In this document: positions 1 to 6,434 of the stretch, piece by piece
Layout of the letters: the number at the start of each line of letters is the position of its first letter
How positions within the stretch are numbered: the stretch's first letter is position 1
Origin: Clostridium sp. CAG:964
GTDB lineage: Bacteria; Bacillota; Clostridia; Oscillospirales; Acutalibacteraceae
Reading direction: 5' to 3'
DNA length: 22,394 nt
Assembly: GCA_000435335.1 (NCBI GenBank)
Contig: FR891302.1
Span: 1-22,394, forward strand
Made by a program: the position numbers and the translations under genes
The notes under the pieces: generated by a model
Databases searched by the model: none
Seen by the model: only the letters and a program-made list of their open reading frames with translations
Told to the model about the DNA's origin: nothing

Positions 1-27
1 CTGGTTCGAGCCCAGTTGGGGGAGCCA
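1..27 (+). tRNA. tRNA-Asn(GTT), 3' end only (cut by window start)
   Basis: The window opens inside the T arm: CTGG-TTCGAGC-CCAG is followed by the acceptor strand TGGGGGA, discriminator G and encoded CCA. The Asn identity comes from the right-hand copy, where an anticodon loop CTGTTAA (anticodon GTT) precedes the same sequence. The 5' part of the gene lies outside the window. The full functional gene is probably there, because a phage using a tRNA 3' end normally restores it. Confidence 0.8.
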
Positions 28-30
28 AAA

Positions 31-59
31 GAGAGTAGTTTTTAACTGCTCTCTTTTTT
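31..59. terminator. tRNA-Asn terminator / integrase 3' hairpin
   Basis: GAGAGTAG pairs with CTGCTCTC around a TTTTTAA loop and is followed by six T on the + strand. It terminates tRNA-Asn transcription, and the integrase stop codon (42-44, minus strand) lies inside it. The same structure recurs at 7261-7289. Confidence 0.8.
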
Positions 60-944
60 GTCGTGCAACAAATTATCAAGATGGCTGCTGTAATTGTCAT
101 TTATGAGGTGCAGCTGTGCAGCCAAGTGTATATAAATTTGAGTGATATTAATAGTTGAATGTCCCATCAGCACACGCAGCACTTCCAAATTACCACCATT
201 ATAAACAAAATTAGTTGCAAATATATGCCTTAATAAGTGGGGATAAACCCTAGCAAATGCTTTTTTCTTTTTTATCCTAGCAAATAACATTTTAATTGTG
301 TTATGTGTTATTGCTTTGTTTTGCTGGGTAAGGAAAAAACTATTTGTATCAGTTATACAATGTTTTCTATAATCAATGTAGACAGATAATTGTCCGGATA
401 CAGCAATCCCAAACGGAACTATACGCTGTTTACTTCCTTTTCCATTAATAACTAAGTAATGGTTTATAAAATCAATGTCATTTAACATAAGATTTACGAC
501 TTCACCCAATCGTAATCCACAATCAAGCATAAGCATAATAATGCTCCTGTTCCGACAGCTCAGAAATGAAGAATTATCATAGAGAATAAGCAACTGCTTA
601 ACTTCGTTATCTGATAACGGCAAAATAACTTCTTTATTTGCTTTTATTAGATTTAAACGATTAATGTCAATATCTATGTATTCTTCAAAATATAACCAAC
701 GGTAAAATACTTTAACAGCTCTTGCATATGTTCTAACAGATATTTTATTGATTTCACGATGCTCAGATATGTAAAGTTGGTAAGCCTTAAATGTCATAAT
801 ATCTAAATCTTCAACATCCATTTCTGCAGAGCAAAAGTTAATGAACATATTCAATGACCTTTTATAATATTCAATTGTATACCGTGAGTTACCTCTAAAA
901 CGTTGCTCTTGCATAAACATTTCGTAAGCTTTAGCGACAGTCAA
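42..944 (-). CDS. Tyrosine recombinase / phage integrase (XerC/D type)
   Basis: This is a site-specific recombinase of about 300 aa that would integrate and excise the phage at tRNA-Asn. It has an N-terminal SAM-like DNA-binding half (about residues 1-105) and a C-terminal catalytic half. Numbered from a GTG at 953, the visible catalytic residues are R148 (in CGLRLGE), a lysine in the KGSKQRIVPF beta hairpin, H239 and R242 (HLLRH), H265 (MGHST) and Y274 (QIYIHL). The GTG at 953 sits directly on the AAAGGG Shine-Dalgarno, so I prefer TTG at 944, eight bases downstream of it. The gene overlaps the end of the replication gene and is probably cotranscribed with it. Many inoviruses instead borrow host XerCD, so a dedicated integrase is informative. 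The 3' end lies inside the long direct repeat. Confidence 0.93.
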   Translation of the reverse strand: MTVAKAYEMFMQEQRFRGNSRYTIEYYKRSLNMFINFCSAEMDVEDLDIMTFKAYQLYISEHREINKISVRTYARAVKVFYRWLYFEEYIDIDINRLNLIKANKEVILPLSDNEVKQLLILYDNSSFLSCRNRSIIMLMLDCGLRLGEVVNLMLNDIDFINHYLVINGKGSKQRIVPFGIAVSGQLSVYIDYRKHCITDTNSFFLTQQNKAITHNTIKMLFARIKKKKAFARVYPHLLRHIFATNFVYNGGNLEVLRVLMGHSTINITQIYIHLAAQLHLINDNYSSHLDNLLHDKKESS

Positions 945-1974
945 CTGTAACACCCTTTCGTTTTAATTCTTCATCCTCTGCCAAGAGCATTTTATATTTA
1001 GGGTTAAGATTAAGAGGAGCTTTAGCATTGACTTTATCAACTAAATCATTAACGCCAAACAGCTTAATATATGTAAAAATAGGACCAGCGTTGCGATCTG
1101 ATACATAATGTGATAAATTCAGTGCGTTATATTCCATTCCTGGTCTTACATATAATGATTTTGACTTATCCGTTACGCTTGTAGCAAACTTAGACCAGTG
1201 CACAGCCATAGGGGCGCGCCACACATTGCTATCAGTATCTGACTTATCAATATATCTTAAATAATGATTAAGCACCAAAAAATATAATGTATCTATTTTT
1301 TCTGCTGGGCGCACGGACACATATTTTTGCTCAACATCAGACCAAGTATATTTTTCTTCAGGACGTAAAAGCTTAATAAATTCAAAAGCCCTTTCCCGGC
1401 GTAGCATTATTTCACATCTCACCCAATGAGATATTTCTTCAGATCTATTGCGCTCCGCCGCTTTATCATAAATACGAATAATAACGCTGCCACGCTTGCA
1501 ACCGTGAGTAACGCAAGTACCGCCTGAGGATATATTAACATCCCAGGTGCGAGCCTTTGAAACAAAATTACCATGCAGTGTATCTTGTGTAATAGCTTCC
1601 AGGTCAAGCAATCCGGTAAAATCATCATAAGCAACATCAATACGAGTAATATTAACACCCTCTTGATTATGCAAAACATAATCAAACAATACATTAAAAT
1701 CACCATGACCCAAACTCTCAAATGTTCGGCAACCTTGACCGGACATCTCAAGCCATATCTTACCATCGGTTGATGACGTGTGACCATCGAAATGGATTGA
1801 AACACCGGAAAAATACAATCTCTTTTTCCAACCCCTAGCACCATATGTTTCAAGAAAAGGGCAATTTTCCATGCCGAGCATTTCAATAAGTTGTTCCGGT
1901 TCACAAATACTTGTTGTCATCGCAAACCAGTCTATTAAGATTTTATTTTTTAATTCAGATACCAAAGCATTCAT
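931..1974 (-). CDS. Phage replication initiation protein (Rep_trans family)
   Basis: About 347 aa. It resembles the Rep_trans replication initiation factors (pT181 RepC-like) found in Gram-positive inoviruses and conjugative elements. These nick one strand through a tyrosine and start rolling-circle replication. Visible family signatures are NITRIDVAYDDF in the middle, VIIRIYDKAAERNR (the candidate nucleophilic Tyr region) and the basic HWVRCEIMLRRERA. I chose ATG at 1974 because GAGAGG lies ten bases upstream; an earlier ATG at 1992 has no such site. The stop overlaps the integrase start. Directly upstream is a hairpin-rich spacer (1993-2137), the likely nicking site. Confidence 0.85.
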   Translation of the reverse strand: MNALVSELKNKILIDWFAMTTSICEPEQLIEMLGMENCPFLETYGARGWKKRLYFSGVSIHFDGHTSSTDGKIWLEMSGQGCRTFESLGHGDFNVLFDYVLHNQEGVNITRIDVAYDDFTGLLDLEAITQDTLHGNFVSKARTWDVNISSGGTCVTHGCKRGSVIIRIYDKAAERNRSEEISHWVRCEIMLRRERAFEFIKLLRPEEKYTWSDVEQKYVSVRPAEKIDTLYFLVLNHYLRYIDKSDTDSNVWRAPMAVHWSKFATSVTDKSKSLYVRPGMEYNALNLSHYVSDRNAGPIFTYIKLFGVNDLVDKVNAKAPLNLNPKYKMLLAEDEELKRKGVTVDCR

Positions 1975-1992
1975 AATTTCATAACCTCTCAT

Positions 1993-2137
1993 CTATATAG
2001 TTTGTAGTGTAATTGTAGGTAGAGAGTAGCTATTAGCCTTGCTACTCTCACGCACAGCATATAAACTGTGCGTTGCTTTACTTATATAATGCCTGACCGA
2101 CAGGGCCCCGCCCCGAAACGGGGCACCCCGTCAGTCA
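1993..2137. other. Hairpin cluster upstream of rep: candidate phage origin / packaging region
   Basis: Three inverted repeats lie in a row. 2023-2048 is AGAGTAGC/GCTACTCT (8 bp) with a 10-base loop. 2052-2071 is GCACAG/CTGTGC with loop CATATAAA. 2094-2137 is an interrupted stem (TGAC, GAC, GGG and GCCCCG paired with CGGGGC, CCC, GTC and GTCA) closed by AAA. None has a T run on the minus strand, so they are not ordinary terminators for the leftward genes. Clustered hairpins next to the initiator gene match the layout of filamentous phage intergenic regions, which hold the replication origin and packaging signal. Confidence 0.6.
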
Positions 2138-2379
2138 ATAGCTTTTATCCAGCGTAAAACCATCGACCAGACATAATATGCTGCTATCGCAGATAGCCAA
2201 AGTAATAATATTTTTAAAATAAAATCAATCGGGATAAACCAATTAATCCATTTTAAATATTGCTTGATAGGAGATATATCAAGAGATTGAAAAGGGCTAT
2301 CAGGCAATAAATCAACAATCCACTGGAAAACATTATTAATCGCCTCACCAATAGAATTAAATATTTGTGATAAATCCAT
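2131..2379 (-). CDS. Small membrane protein, pVI-like minor coat protein
   Basis: 82 aa. An amphipathic N-terminal part (about residues 1-45, with the short motif DLLPDSPF) is followed by a strong hydrophobic segment (about residues 48-75) and a short basic-to-acidic tail. The ATG lies two bases after the stop of the pIII-like gene, and its AGGAAGTGAG ribosome site lies within that gene's end, so the two are translationally coupled. In filamentous phages a small hydrophobic protein (pVI) is encoded just after pIII and caps the same virion end. The call rests on position and topology, not on sequence identity. Confidence 0.65.
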   Translation of the reverse strand: MDLSQIFNSIGEAINNVFQWIVDLLPDSPFQSLDISPIKQYLKWINWFIPIDFILKILLLWLSAIAAYYVWSMVLRWIKAID

Positions 2380-2381
2380 TA

Positions 2382-3875
2382 TTACTCACTTCCTGTCAGT
2401 TTACGGGAAATTAAAATTAAAGCTAGTACGAATCCTGCACCGGTAAAAAATCTTATAATTTTAGCAGCGTCTTCATACTTTGAAAAATCAAGTACATATT
2501 CTTCATCAATGCCAAGCATATTATTTTTATATGGTATTACAAATTTAGGAGCTTCAGGCTCAGCAGCTAACACGGCAAAAAGGTTGTACAAATCCCACGG
2601 TAAACAGAACGGAAATTTTTCTTTAAACAAAATTTCAGGCAACGAAACAGCAGGAACTTTAGGCGTTGTGCCGGTCTTGTCCTTGTCATCGTCTTTATCT
2701 CCCGGCTTGTCATTATCTCCGGTTGTAACGTCTTTGTCTTTAACATCAGCATTACTATAGTCACGGGCTTTGCTGGGATTAAGAGTTGCAATATCATCAT
2801 CGCTAACATCCGTTGGAACACTAATACCAATGCTAGGACTACCGGTCGCAACATCATCTATGCCATCGTGCCAAGTATCGTTGCCAGGATAAGCCGTTGT
2901 ATCAATGCCAGGGTTACCCGGCAGAGCACCAACACTAGGTATATCATCGCCGATAACGCCATTACCAATATTTAGTAACCATTTAGCAAATGTATTTTCA
3001 CTAAAAATGCCGTCCGGACATATACTATCACTTAAATTAAGCGATTTACCAATATCAGCACAAATACTAGTAGACAATCTATATCCTTGACCAACTTTAG
3101 TAGCTGTAACAGGTTTACCTTTGTAGTACATATATTTGCTAGTTATTCCTAATGTTTGACCAACAAAATTAAATCCAATAAGACCGCCATAAGTCGAATT
3201 ATTAAGAGAAAAATAAACAGAAATCGGAGCAGTAGAAGTATAACTATTATAAGAATAAAAAGTAAAATCACCAATGCTTACAGCATTAATACCATTTGAT
3301 GGTTTACCAAGAACAGATGGTAAAGAGCTAGAAGCACTGCTATTCGAGCCTATAAACTCAAAAATAAACTTATTACAAGATACCTTATTATAATTATCAG
3401 CTGTTATGTACCAAGACCACTTTAAAGGGTTATCTTTCGACAAAATATTATTGTCAAGCTGACTTGTTAAATCAAACACTGTATCAAATGCAGTATAATC
3501 GCCAAAAATCCTTACAACATCAGCAGTTATCATTTGCCATTGCTCGCTTAAAAAATTAATTCCAATAGTATAAACAACACCTGCAGTAGCTGCTAAAGTA
3601 GCAATTTCAGCAAGTTTTGAATTAAGCAAATCCATAACGCCACTGCTTGCACCGCTCGTAAATGCATCAACCCCATCATGAGCAAGAGCAACAGTACCAA
3701 AAGTAATGCCACATGCAGCTAAAATAGCAAGTATAAGTTCAAATAAACCAACTGCAACAGGATTAGCAAAAACATCTACAACGCTGTTTACAACTAAAGT
3801 AAAGCACAGCACTAAACACAACAACACAGTACATAGCTTTTCCCAAAATCGTTTTTTCTTAAGCATTTGTAGCAC
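2382..3875 (-). CDS. pIII-like adsorption / virion tip protein
   Basis: About 497 aa, secreted. A basic N terminus and hydrophobic core (residues 8-32) form a signal sequence ending near DVFANP. Hydrophobic stretches follow at about 42-65 and 88-110. The middle (about 125-310) is Ser/Asn/Tyr-rich and probably exposed. Next comes a Gly/Pro/Asp-rich linker with a lysine-aspartate tract (about 375-405), then a conserved-looking block with PFCLPWDLYN and AEPEAPKF, and a single C-terminal transmembrane helix (about 472-491). Signal peptide, repetitive linker and C-terminal anchor are the architecture of filamentous phage pIII, which binds the host receptor. GTG 3875 and ATG 3866 are both possible starts; the gene overlaps the Zot gene by 8-17 bases. 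Confidence 0.8.
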   Translation of the reverse strand: MLQMLKKKRFWEKLCTVLLCLVLCFTLVVNSVVDVFANPVAVGLFELILAILAACGITFGTVALAHDGVDAFTSGASSGVMDLLNSKLAEIATLAATAGVVYTIGINFLSEQWQMITADVVRIFGDYTAFDTVFDLTSQLDNNILSKDNPLKWSWYITADNYNKVSCNKFIFEFIGSNSSASSSLPSVLGKPSNGINAVSIGDFTFYSYNSYTSTAPISVYFSLNNSTYGGLIGFNFVGQTLGITSKYMYYKGKPVTATKVGQGYRLSTSICADIGKSLNLSDSICPDGIFSENTFAKWLLNIGNGVIGDDIPSVGALPGNPGIDTTAYPGNDTWHDGIDDVATGSPSIGISVPTDVSDDDIATLNPSKARDYSNADVKDKDVTTGDNDKPGDKDDDKDKTGTTPKVPAVSLPEILFKEKFPFCLPWDLYNLFAVLAAEPEAPKFVIPYKNNMLGIDEEYVLDFSKYEDAAKIIRFFTGAGFVLALILISRKLTGSE

Positions 3876-4593
3876 CCCGCTTTTCCCTCAATTTTAGCCT
3901 TAATGCCTCAACATCTAAGCGTGCCGTTTGCTTTGCTGGTTGCTTAGCAGCTTCTGGCAGTTGCTCAGACTTATTATCCTTAAAATTAAATAACGCCATC
4001 GTGTCATAACAATTTGCTATACGCTTGTTAAACCTCTTTAAATGAGTTGCAGTTTTAATCTTACACGGGTACCAGTATTCAACACAATGAAACAGTCCCC
4101 TGAATACAAGACTTGCAATAGCAGCAGCTAAGTTCCAGTTTTTTAATGCACGATGTTTAATGTCGTATTCCAACAAGCCTCTTATTTGACGATCTAACAT
4201 TCTGTCATTTTGAGCTATCAAAATAACATCAAAATTAAAATGCCTGTGATTTGCAAAAAAGTTAACCCATTCCATACGATCCTGCCTGTCAAACTGTCGA
4301 GCGTTAAACATAATACTTGCCTCGTCAATAACAATTAATGTTTGTGCTTTAAGCTTACCCGGCTTATGATTTTCTTTTGCGAACTTAAGCAAATAATCAA
4401 TTGTTAGTTCTGTGTTAGGCTTAAAAACAAACTTTCCGCAACGCTTAAGCCTAACACCTTTATAAAATTTAGCAGCATTAACAGGATAATTGGCAATTAC
4501 ATTTTTACCTCTGCCAACCCAATGTATTATATCATCTGTTGCGTGATATGATTTATAACTGCCAGGCGAACCACTATACAACGACATAGTCAT
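3859..4593 (-). CDS. Zot/pI-type assembly ATPase
   Basis: 244 aa. This is the phage morphogenesis ATPase that powers virion extrusion through the membrane. The Walker A-like loop is SGSPGSYKS (residues 7-15), in which the usual Gly before Lys is Tyr. Walker B is TLIVIDEA (D90, E91). A downstream FFANHRHFNFDVILIAQND segment matches the sensor-like strand of Zot proteins. The ATG at 4593 follows AAGGAG at good spacing; the TTG at 4611 overlaps that site and is unlikely. The protein lacks the long C-terminal extracytoplasmic region of Gram-negative pI/Zot (usually 350-420 aa), and no convincing transmembrane helix is visible. This fits a host with no outer membrane and no secretin partner. Nothing suggests a toxin role. 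Confidence 0.85.
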   Translation of the reverse strand: MTMSLYSGSPGSYKSYHATDDIIHWVGRGKNVIANYPVNAAKFYKGVRLKRCGKFVFKPNTELTIDYLLKFAKENHKPGKLKAQTLIVIDEASIMFNARQFDRQDRMEWVNFFANHRHFNFDVILIAQNDRMLDRQIRGLLEYDIKHRALKNWNLAAAIASLVFRGLFHCVEYWYPCKIKTATHLKRFNKRIANCYDTMALFNFKDNKSEQLPEAAKQPAKQTARLDVEALRLKLREKRGATNA

Positions 4594-4626
4594 ACTCTCA
4601 CTCCTTTTCAATTTTTAAAATTGCAG

Positions 4627-4793
4627 CTTCTGAAAAATTTTAAATGGAAGCCTCTTGACTACGCTTTTTTAATCGTGTTTGGTTGCCGTGCCGACAACTC
4701 AAAAGCATATAAGCTTAAAAAGTAGAGTGTCGGACAAACAATTGTACACGATTAAAACGCTGCGTAAAGAGGACATTTAAATTTTTTCAGAGG
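4627..4793. repeat. 167-nt long imperfect inverted repeat (candidate origin or packaging signal)
   Basis: The left arm (from CTGAAAAA at 4630) and right arm (ending TTTTTTCAG at 4790) pair over about 50 positions with interruptions: AAATG with CATTT, CCTCTT with AAGAGG, AATCGTG with CACGATT. Inside is a second stem CCGACA-A-CTC with GAG-TGTCGG (4691-4700 with 4725-4733) around a 24-base loop holding AAAAGCATATAAG. That 13-mer is repeated directly at 4834-4846. The stretch 4612-4901 has no gene. A structure this long, in the main intergenic gap between coat and assembly genes, is a good candidate for a strand origin or packaging signal. Confidence 0.7.
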
Positions 4794-4853
4794 TAACAAA
4801 CAGCTAAAACAAATATTACTTTGCCTCCAATCTAAAAGCATATAAGTTGCTAA

Positions 4854-4883
4854 AAAGGGATTGGGATTAGACCCAACCCCTTT
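4854..4883 (-). terminator. Rho-independent terminator of the major coat gene
   Basis: AAAGGG-A-TTGGG pairs with CCCAA-C-CCCTTT (12 positions, one mismatch) around ATTAGA. Read on the minus strand the stem is followed by TTTTT. It stands 19 bases past the coat gene stop. A strong terminator after gene VIII is a hallmark of filamentous phages. Confidence 0.85.
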
Positions 4884-4901
4884 AAGGAATGTGCACAGAG
4901 C

Positions 4902-5177
4902 TTATTTACCAATAAGGCCACGCAAAAAACTTATACCCTTTTTAACTGCAATATAAGCAACAACAATACCAATCGCAACAGGAACAACAAGTGCAAGATA
5001 GCCGAGAACCTCGTCCTTAACGCCGGCAATACCGGTTGAAAAAGCACTTTGAAGAGAAGCATCGTTTTCAGCTGCGAAACATGTTAAACAAGACATTGCA
5101 GATACCATAGCTACAGCAAGAGCAGTTACACAAGGCTTTGCATTACGCTTAAAAAAGTTCTTAATCTTTGACAACAT
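4902..5177 (-). CDS. Major coat protein precursor (pVIII-like)
   Basis: 91 aa. The N terminus is basic (residues 1-14), followed by a hydrophobic signal core and a signal peptidase site around CFAA/END (cut after residue 35 or 36). The mature protein of about 55 aa has the exact plan of filamentous phage coat protein: acidic, amphipathic start (ENDASLQSAF), one transmembrane helix (about 58-78), and a lysine/arginine-bearing C terminus (VKKGISFLRGLIGK) that would contact DNA inside the virion. ATG at 5177 follows an AAAGGGGGTG ribosome site, the strongest in the element, as expected for the most abundant protein. The gene is bracketed by its own promoter and terminator. Assignment is by architecture. 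Confidence 0.88.
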   Translation of the reverse strand: MLSKIKNFFKRNAKPCVTALAVAMVSAMSCLTCFAAENDASLQSAFSTGIAGVKDEVLGYLALVVPVAIGIVVAYIAVKKGISFLRGLIGK

Positions 5178-5200
5178 TATTACACCCCCTTTCAATTAGT

Positions 5201-5229
5201 ATCTATGATTACTCATTAAGAGTTGTCAA
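5201..5229 (-). promoter_or_regulatory. Sigma-A-type promoter for the major coat gene
   Basis: On the minus strand a perfect TTGACA (5224-5229) is followed, after 17 bases, by ATAGAT (5201-5206; TAGATA at spacing 18 is an alternative). The start point would lie close to the ribosome site of the coat gene, giving a very short leader. The -35 lies in the end of the preceding gene. Confidence 0.55.
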
Positions 5230-5354
5230 CCATGACTTATTAAAGATAAAGCTTTATTAATGCCATATCCAAGTAAACTTAATAAAGTCCAAAAGCCAAA
5301 GCCAAAGCCCACACCGGCACCAAAACTATAAAACAAATCATAAAAACAATCCAT
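5226..5354 (-). CDS. 42-aa hydrophobic Gly-rich protein, pVII/pIX-like minor coat candidate
   Basis: A short peptide starting MDCFYDLFYS, with a Gly/Phe run GAGVGFGFGF leading into a transmembrane helix and a basic tail (NKALSLISHG). The ATG at 5354 lies one base after the stop of the upstream gene, with GGAAGTGG as ribosome site inside that gene, so translation is coupled. A longer reading from TTG at 5411 in the same frame would be embedded in the upstream gene and is less likely. Size, hydrophobicity and place just before the major coat gene match the tiny cap proteins pVII/pIX of filamentous phages. Function is inferred from position only. Confidence 0.6.
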   Translation of the reverse strand: MDCFYDLFYSFGAGVGFGFGFWTLLSLLGYGINKALSLISHG

Positions 5355-5355
5355 A

Positions 5356-5613
5356 TTACCACTTCCAAAAACTAAAGGCTTGAGCAAATAAACAACCAGT
5401 AATAGATCCAATGCAAAACATTAACATATATGCTACATCTTTTTGTGCCGGCTCTGTAGTGTTTATAGTTGGCTGTTTCGTTGCCGGCTCTGTAGCATTT
5501 ACAGTTGGCTGTTCTGTTGCCGGCTCTGTCGTATCAATGGCAGATACGACAGTAGCACAGCTTAATATTGATACAATGGCAATCACAGTTATTAGCACTT
5601 TAAGCTTGTTCAT
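5356..5613 (-). CDS. Secreted/anchored protein with 12-aa TEPAT repeats
   Basis: 85 aa. A signal-like hydrophobic N terminus (residues 4-25, ending VVSA) is followed by almost three copies of a 12-residue unit with core TEPAT.QPT, then a C-terminal hydrophobic helix (about 60-82). The short, exposed Thr/Pro-rich stalk and the tail anchor suggest a structural or surface-displayed virion or membrane protein. The ATG at 5613 lies inside the end of the upstream 54-aa gene (14-base overlap), and the next gene starts one base after its stop, so it sits in a tight morphogenesis operon. I do not recognise a family. Confidence 0.65.
   Translation of the reverse strand: MNKLKVLITVIAIVSILSCATVVSAIDTTEPATEQPTVNATEPATKQPTINTTEPAQKDVAYMLMFCIGSITGCLFAQAFSFWKW
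5438..5535. repeat. 36-bp in-frame tandem repeat (about 2.7 copies)
   Basis: Minus-strand units of 36 bases encode the TEPAT.QPT repeat of the 85-aa protein; the core ACAGAGCCGGCA is unchanged in all three copies. The repeat number could vary by slippage. Confidence 0.75.
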
Positions 5614-5764
5614 CGTCTAAGCTCTCCATTACTGCCTTTTTAAAACAACAGTTTTTACACTGTTCCTCTTCGCCAGCAGTAAACTTATTGTCTGATAGTT
5701 GCTGTAACTTTTTGATTAAACAGCATACAGCAATACCGCATGCCATACCCAAAATTAAATCCAC
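5600..5764 (-). CDS. 54-aa Cys-rich membrane mini-protein
   Basis: A short frame starting at GTG 5764, six bases after a strong GAGGAGG ribosome site. It begins with a hydrophobic segment (DLILGMACGIAVCCLI, residues 2-17), continues with a charged stretch, and carries an EQCKNCCFKK cysteine cluster (residues 35-43) that could bind metal or form disulfides. It starts just past the stop of the ssDNA-binding-like gene (5767) and ends overlapping the next gene by 14 bases. Such tight packing on both sides supports real translation. No family is recognised. A role in assembly or as a minor coat protein is possible. Confidence 0.65.
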   Translation of the reverse strand: MDLILGMACGIAVCCLIKKLQQLSDNKFTAGEEEQCKNCCFKKAVMESLDDEQA

Positions 5765-5766
5765 CG

Positions 5767-6072
5767 TTAAGCCTCCTCGGTGAGCCGGTCAACGCTTACA
5801 GCTTCGCCAAACTCAAGCAAGTCTTCCGACTTAGGCTCTTCGACCATTAAGAGCTGCACTTTTTTGTTTTCGTTAAAGTAAGCAGTTACAAAGTCTCCAG
5901 GCTTAACATCCTTTAGCACATCGTCACTAAGACATTTAAAGATATCAACTGCAAGACCTGTTACCCCTTCTTTCGGATAACACACATATAGATGTGTAAA
6001 ATGTACCTTTTCGCCTCTGTCTGTCTCAAAATCTCCGATTTTGTAGCCCAGCACTTTCTTTAATTCTGACAT
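5767..6072 (-). CDS. Small ssDNA-binding-like protein (pV-type candidate)
   Basis: 101 aa with beta-strand-rich sequence and no membrane segment: KKVLGYKIGDFETDRGEKV, then HFTHLYVCYP, GVTGLAVDIFKC, KPGDFVTAYFNENKKVQLLMV and an acidic tail. This pattern (start strand, aromatic strand, GVTG turn, GD-x-V-x-x-YF strand) is what I associate with the small OB-fold proteins in Gram-positive inoviruses. These coat the ssDNA genome before packaging, like M13 pV. The acidic C-terminal tail resembles that of SSB proteins. The AAAAGGAGG ribosome site is excellent, as for an abundant protein. The identification is by pattern and place, so moderately sure. Confidence 0.65.
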   Translation of the reverse strand: MSELKKVLGYKIGDFETDRGEKVHFTHLYVCYPKEGVTGLAVDIFKCLSDDVLKDVKPGDFVTAYFNENKKVQLLMVEEPKSEDLLEFGEAVSVDRLTEEA

Positions 6073-6173
6073 TTTGTTTCCTCCTTTTATTTTTATATAG
6101 TGAGAGGGCGGAAAGCTTCCATTCCGTTCAGCTAGGTAGCTTTTTTAATTGCTGTAAACCGCCAAACACTTAA

Positions 6174-6377
6174 TTAATCTTCTGCTGTTGCATAACGACG
6201 AAACATTCCATCTTCATCATAGTAACCATCGCCATTCATAACTTCTACTGCATACGTGTCAAAGTCAGCGTCACTGCCAAACTCCACACACACTTCTAGA
6301 TATCCATCCTCATCATAGTAACCGCCAATGTGTTCGTTTTGATACCATTCTCCAGGTTTTCCTTTCATGTATGACAT
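6174..6377 (-). CDS. 67-aa acidic protein with duplicated GYYDEDG motif
   Basis: This is the first gene after the leftward promoter of the phage. It is strongly acidic, and the heptad GYYDEDG occurs twice, at residues 19-25 and 51-57, each followed by a hydrophobic or aromatic residue. The protein may be two half-domains of related sequence. There is no membrane segment. The start at 6377 has GAGAGTG upstream. Its early position would suit a regulator, an anti-repressor or a host-takeover factor, but the sequence gives no direct clue. Confidence 0.65.
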   Translation of the reverse strand: MSYMKGKPGEWYQNEHIGGYYDEDGYLEVCVEFGSDADFDTYAVEVMNGDGYYDEDGMFRRYATAED

Positions 6378-6434
6378 TTTTAATCACTCTCACTTTCAAT
6401 AAATTTTAAAAATACGCCAAATCGGCTTAACAAT

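Larger units (their letters stand above)
1..134. repeat. Left copy of 134-bp direct repeat (att region plus int 3' end)
   Basis: Positions 1-134 match 7231-7364 without a visible difference. The repeat covers the tRNA-Asn 3' end, its terminator and the last 31 codons (30 residues plus stop) of the integrase gene. It may extend left beyond the window. Identity ends exactly at the codon of the catalytic tyrosine. Confidence 0.95.

Noticed and set aside
1419..1904. 161-aa minus-strand open frame inside the replication gene
   Set aside because: It is a shadow of the Rep_trans gene in another frame, with no ribosome site and no family-like sequence.
3859..4593. Zonula occludens toxin function suggested by the Zot family name
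   Set aside because: Only the ATPase core is present. The toxin activity of Vibrio Zot maps to a C-terminal part that is missing here, so an assembly role is the supported call.
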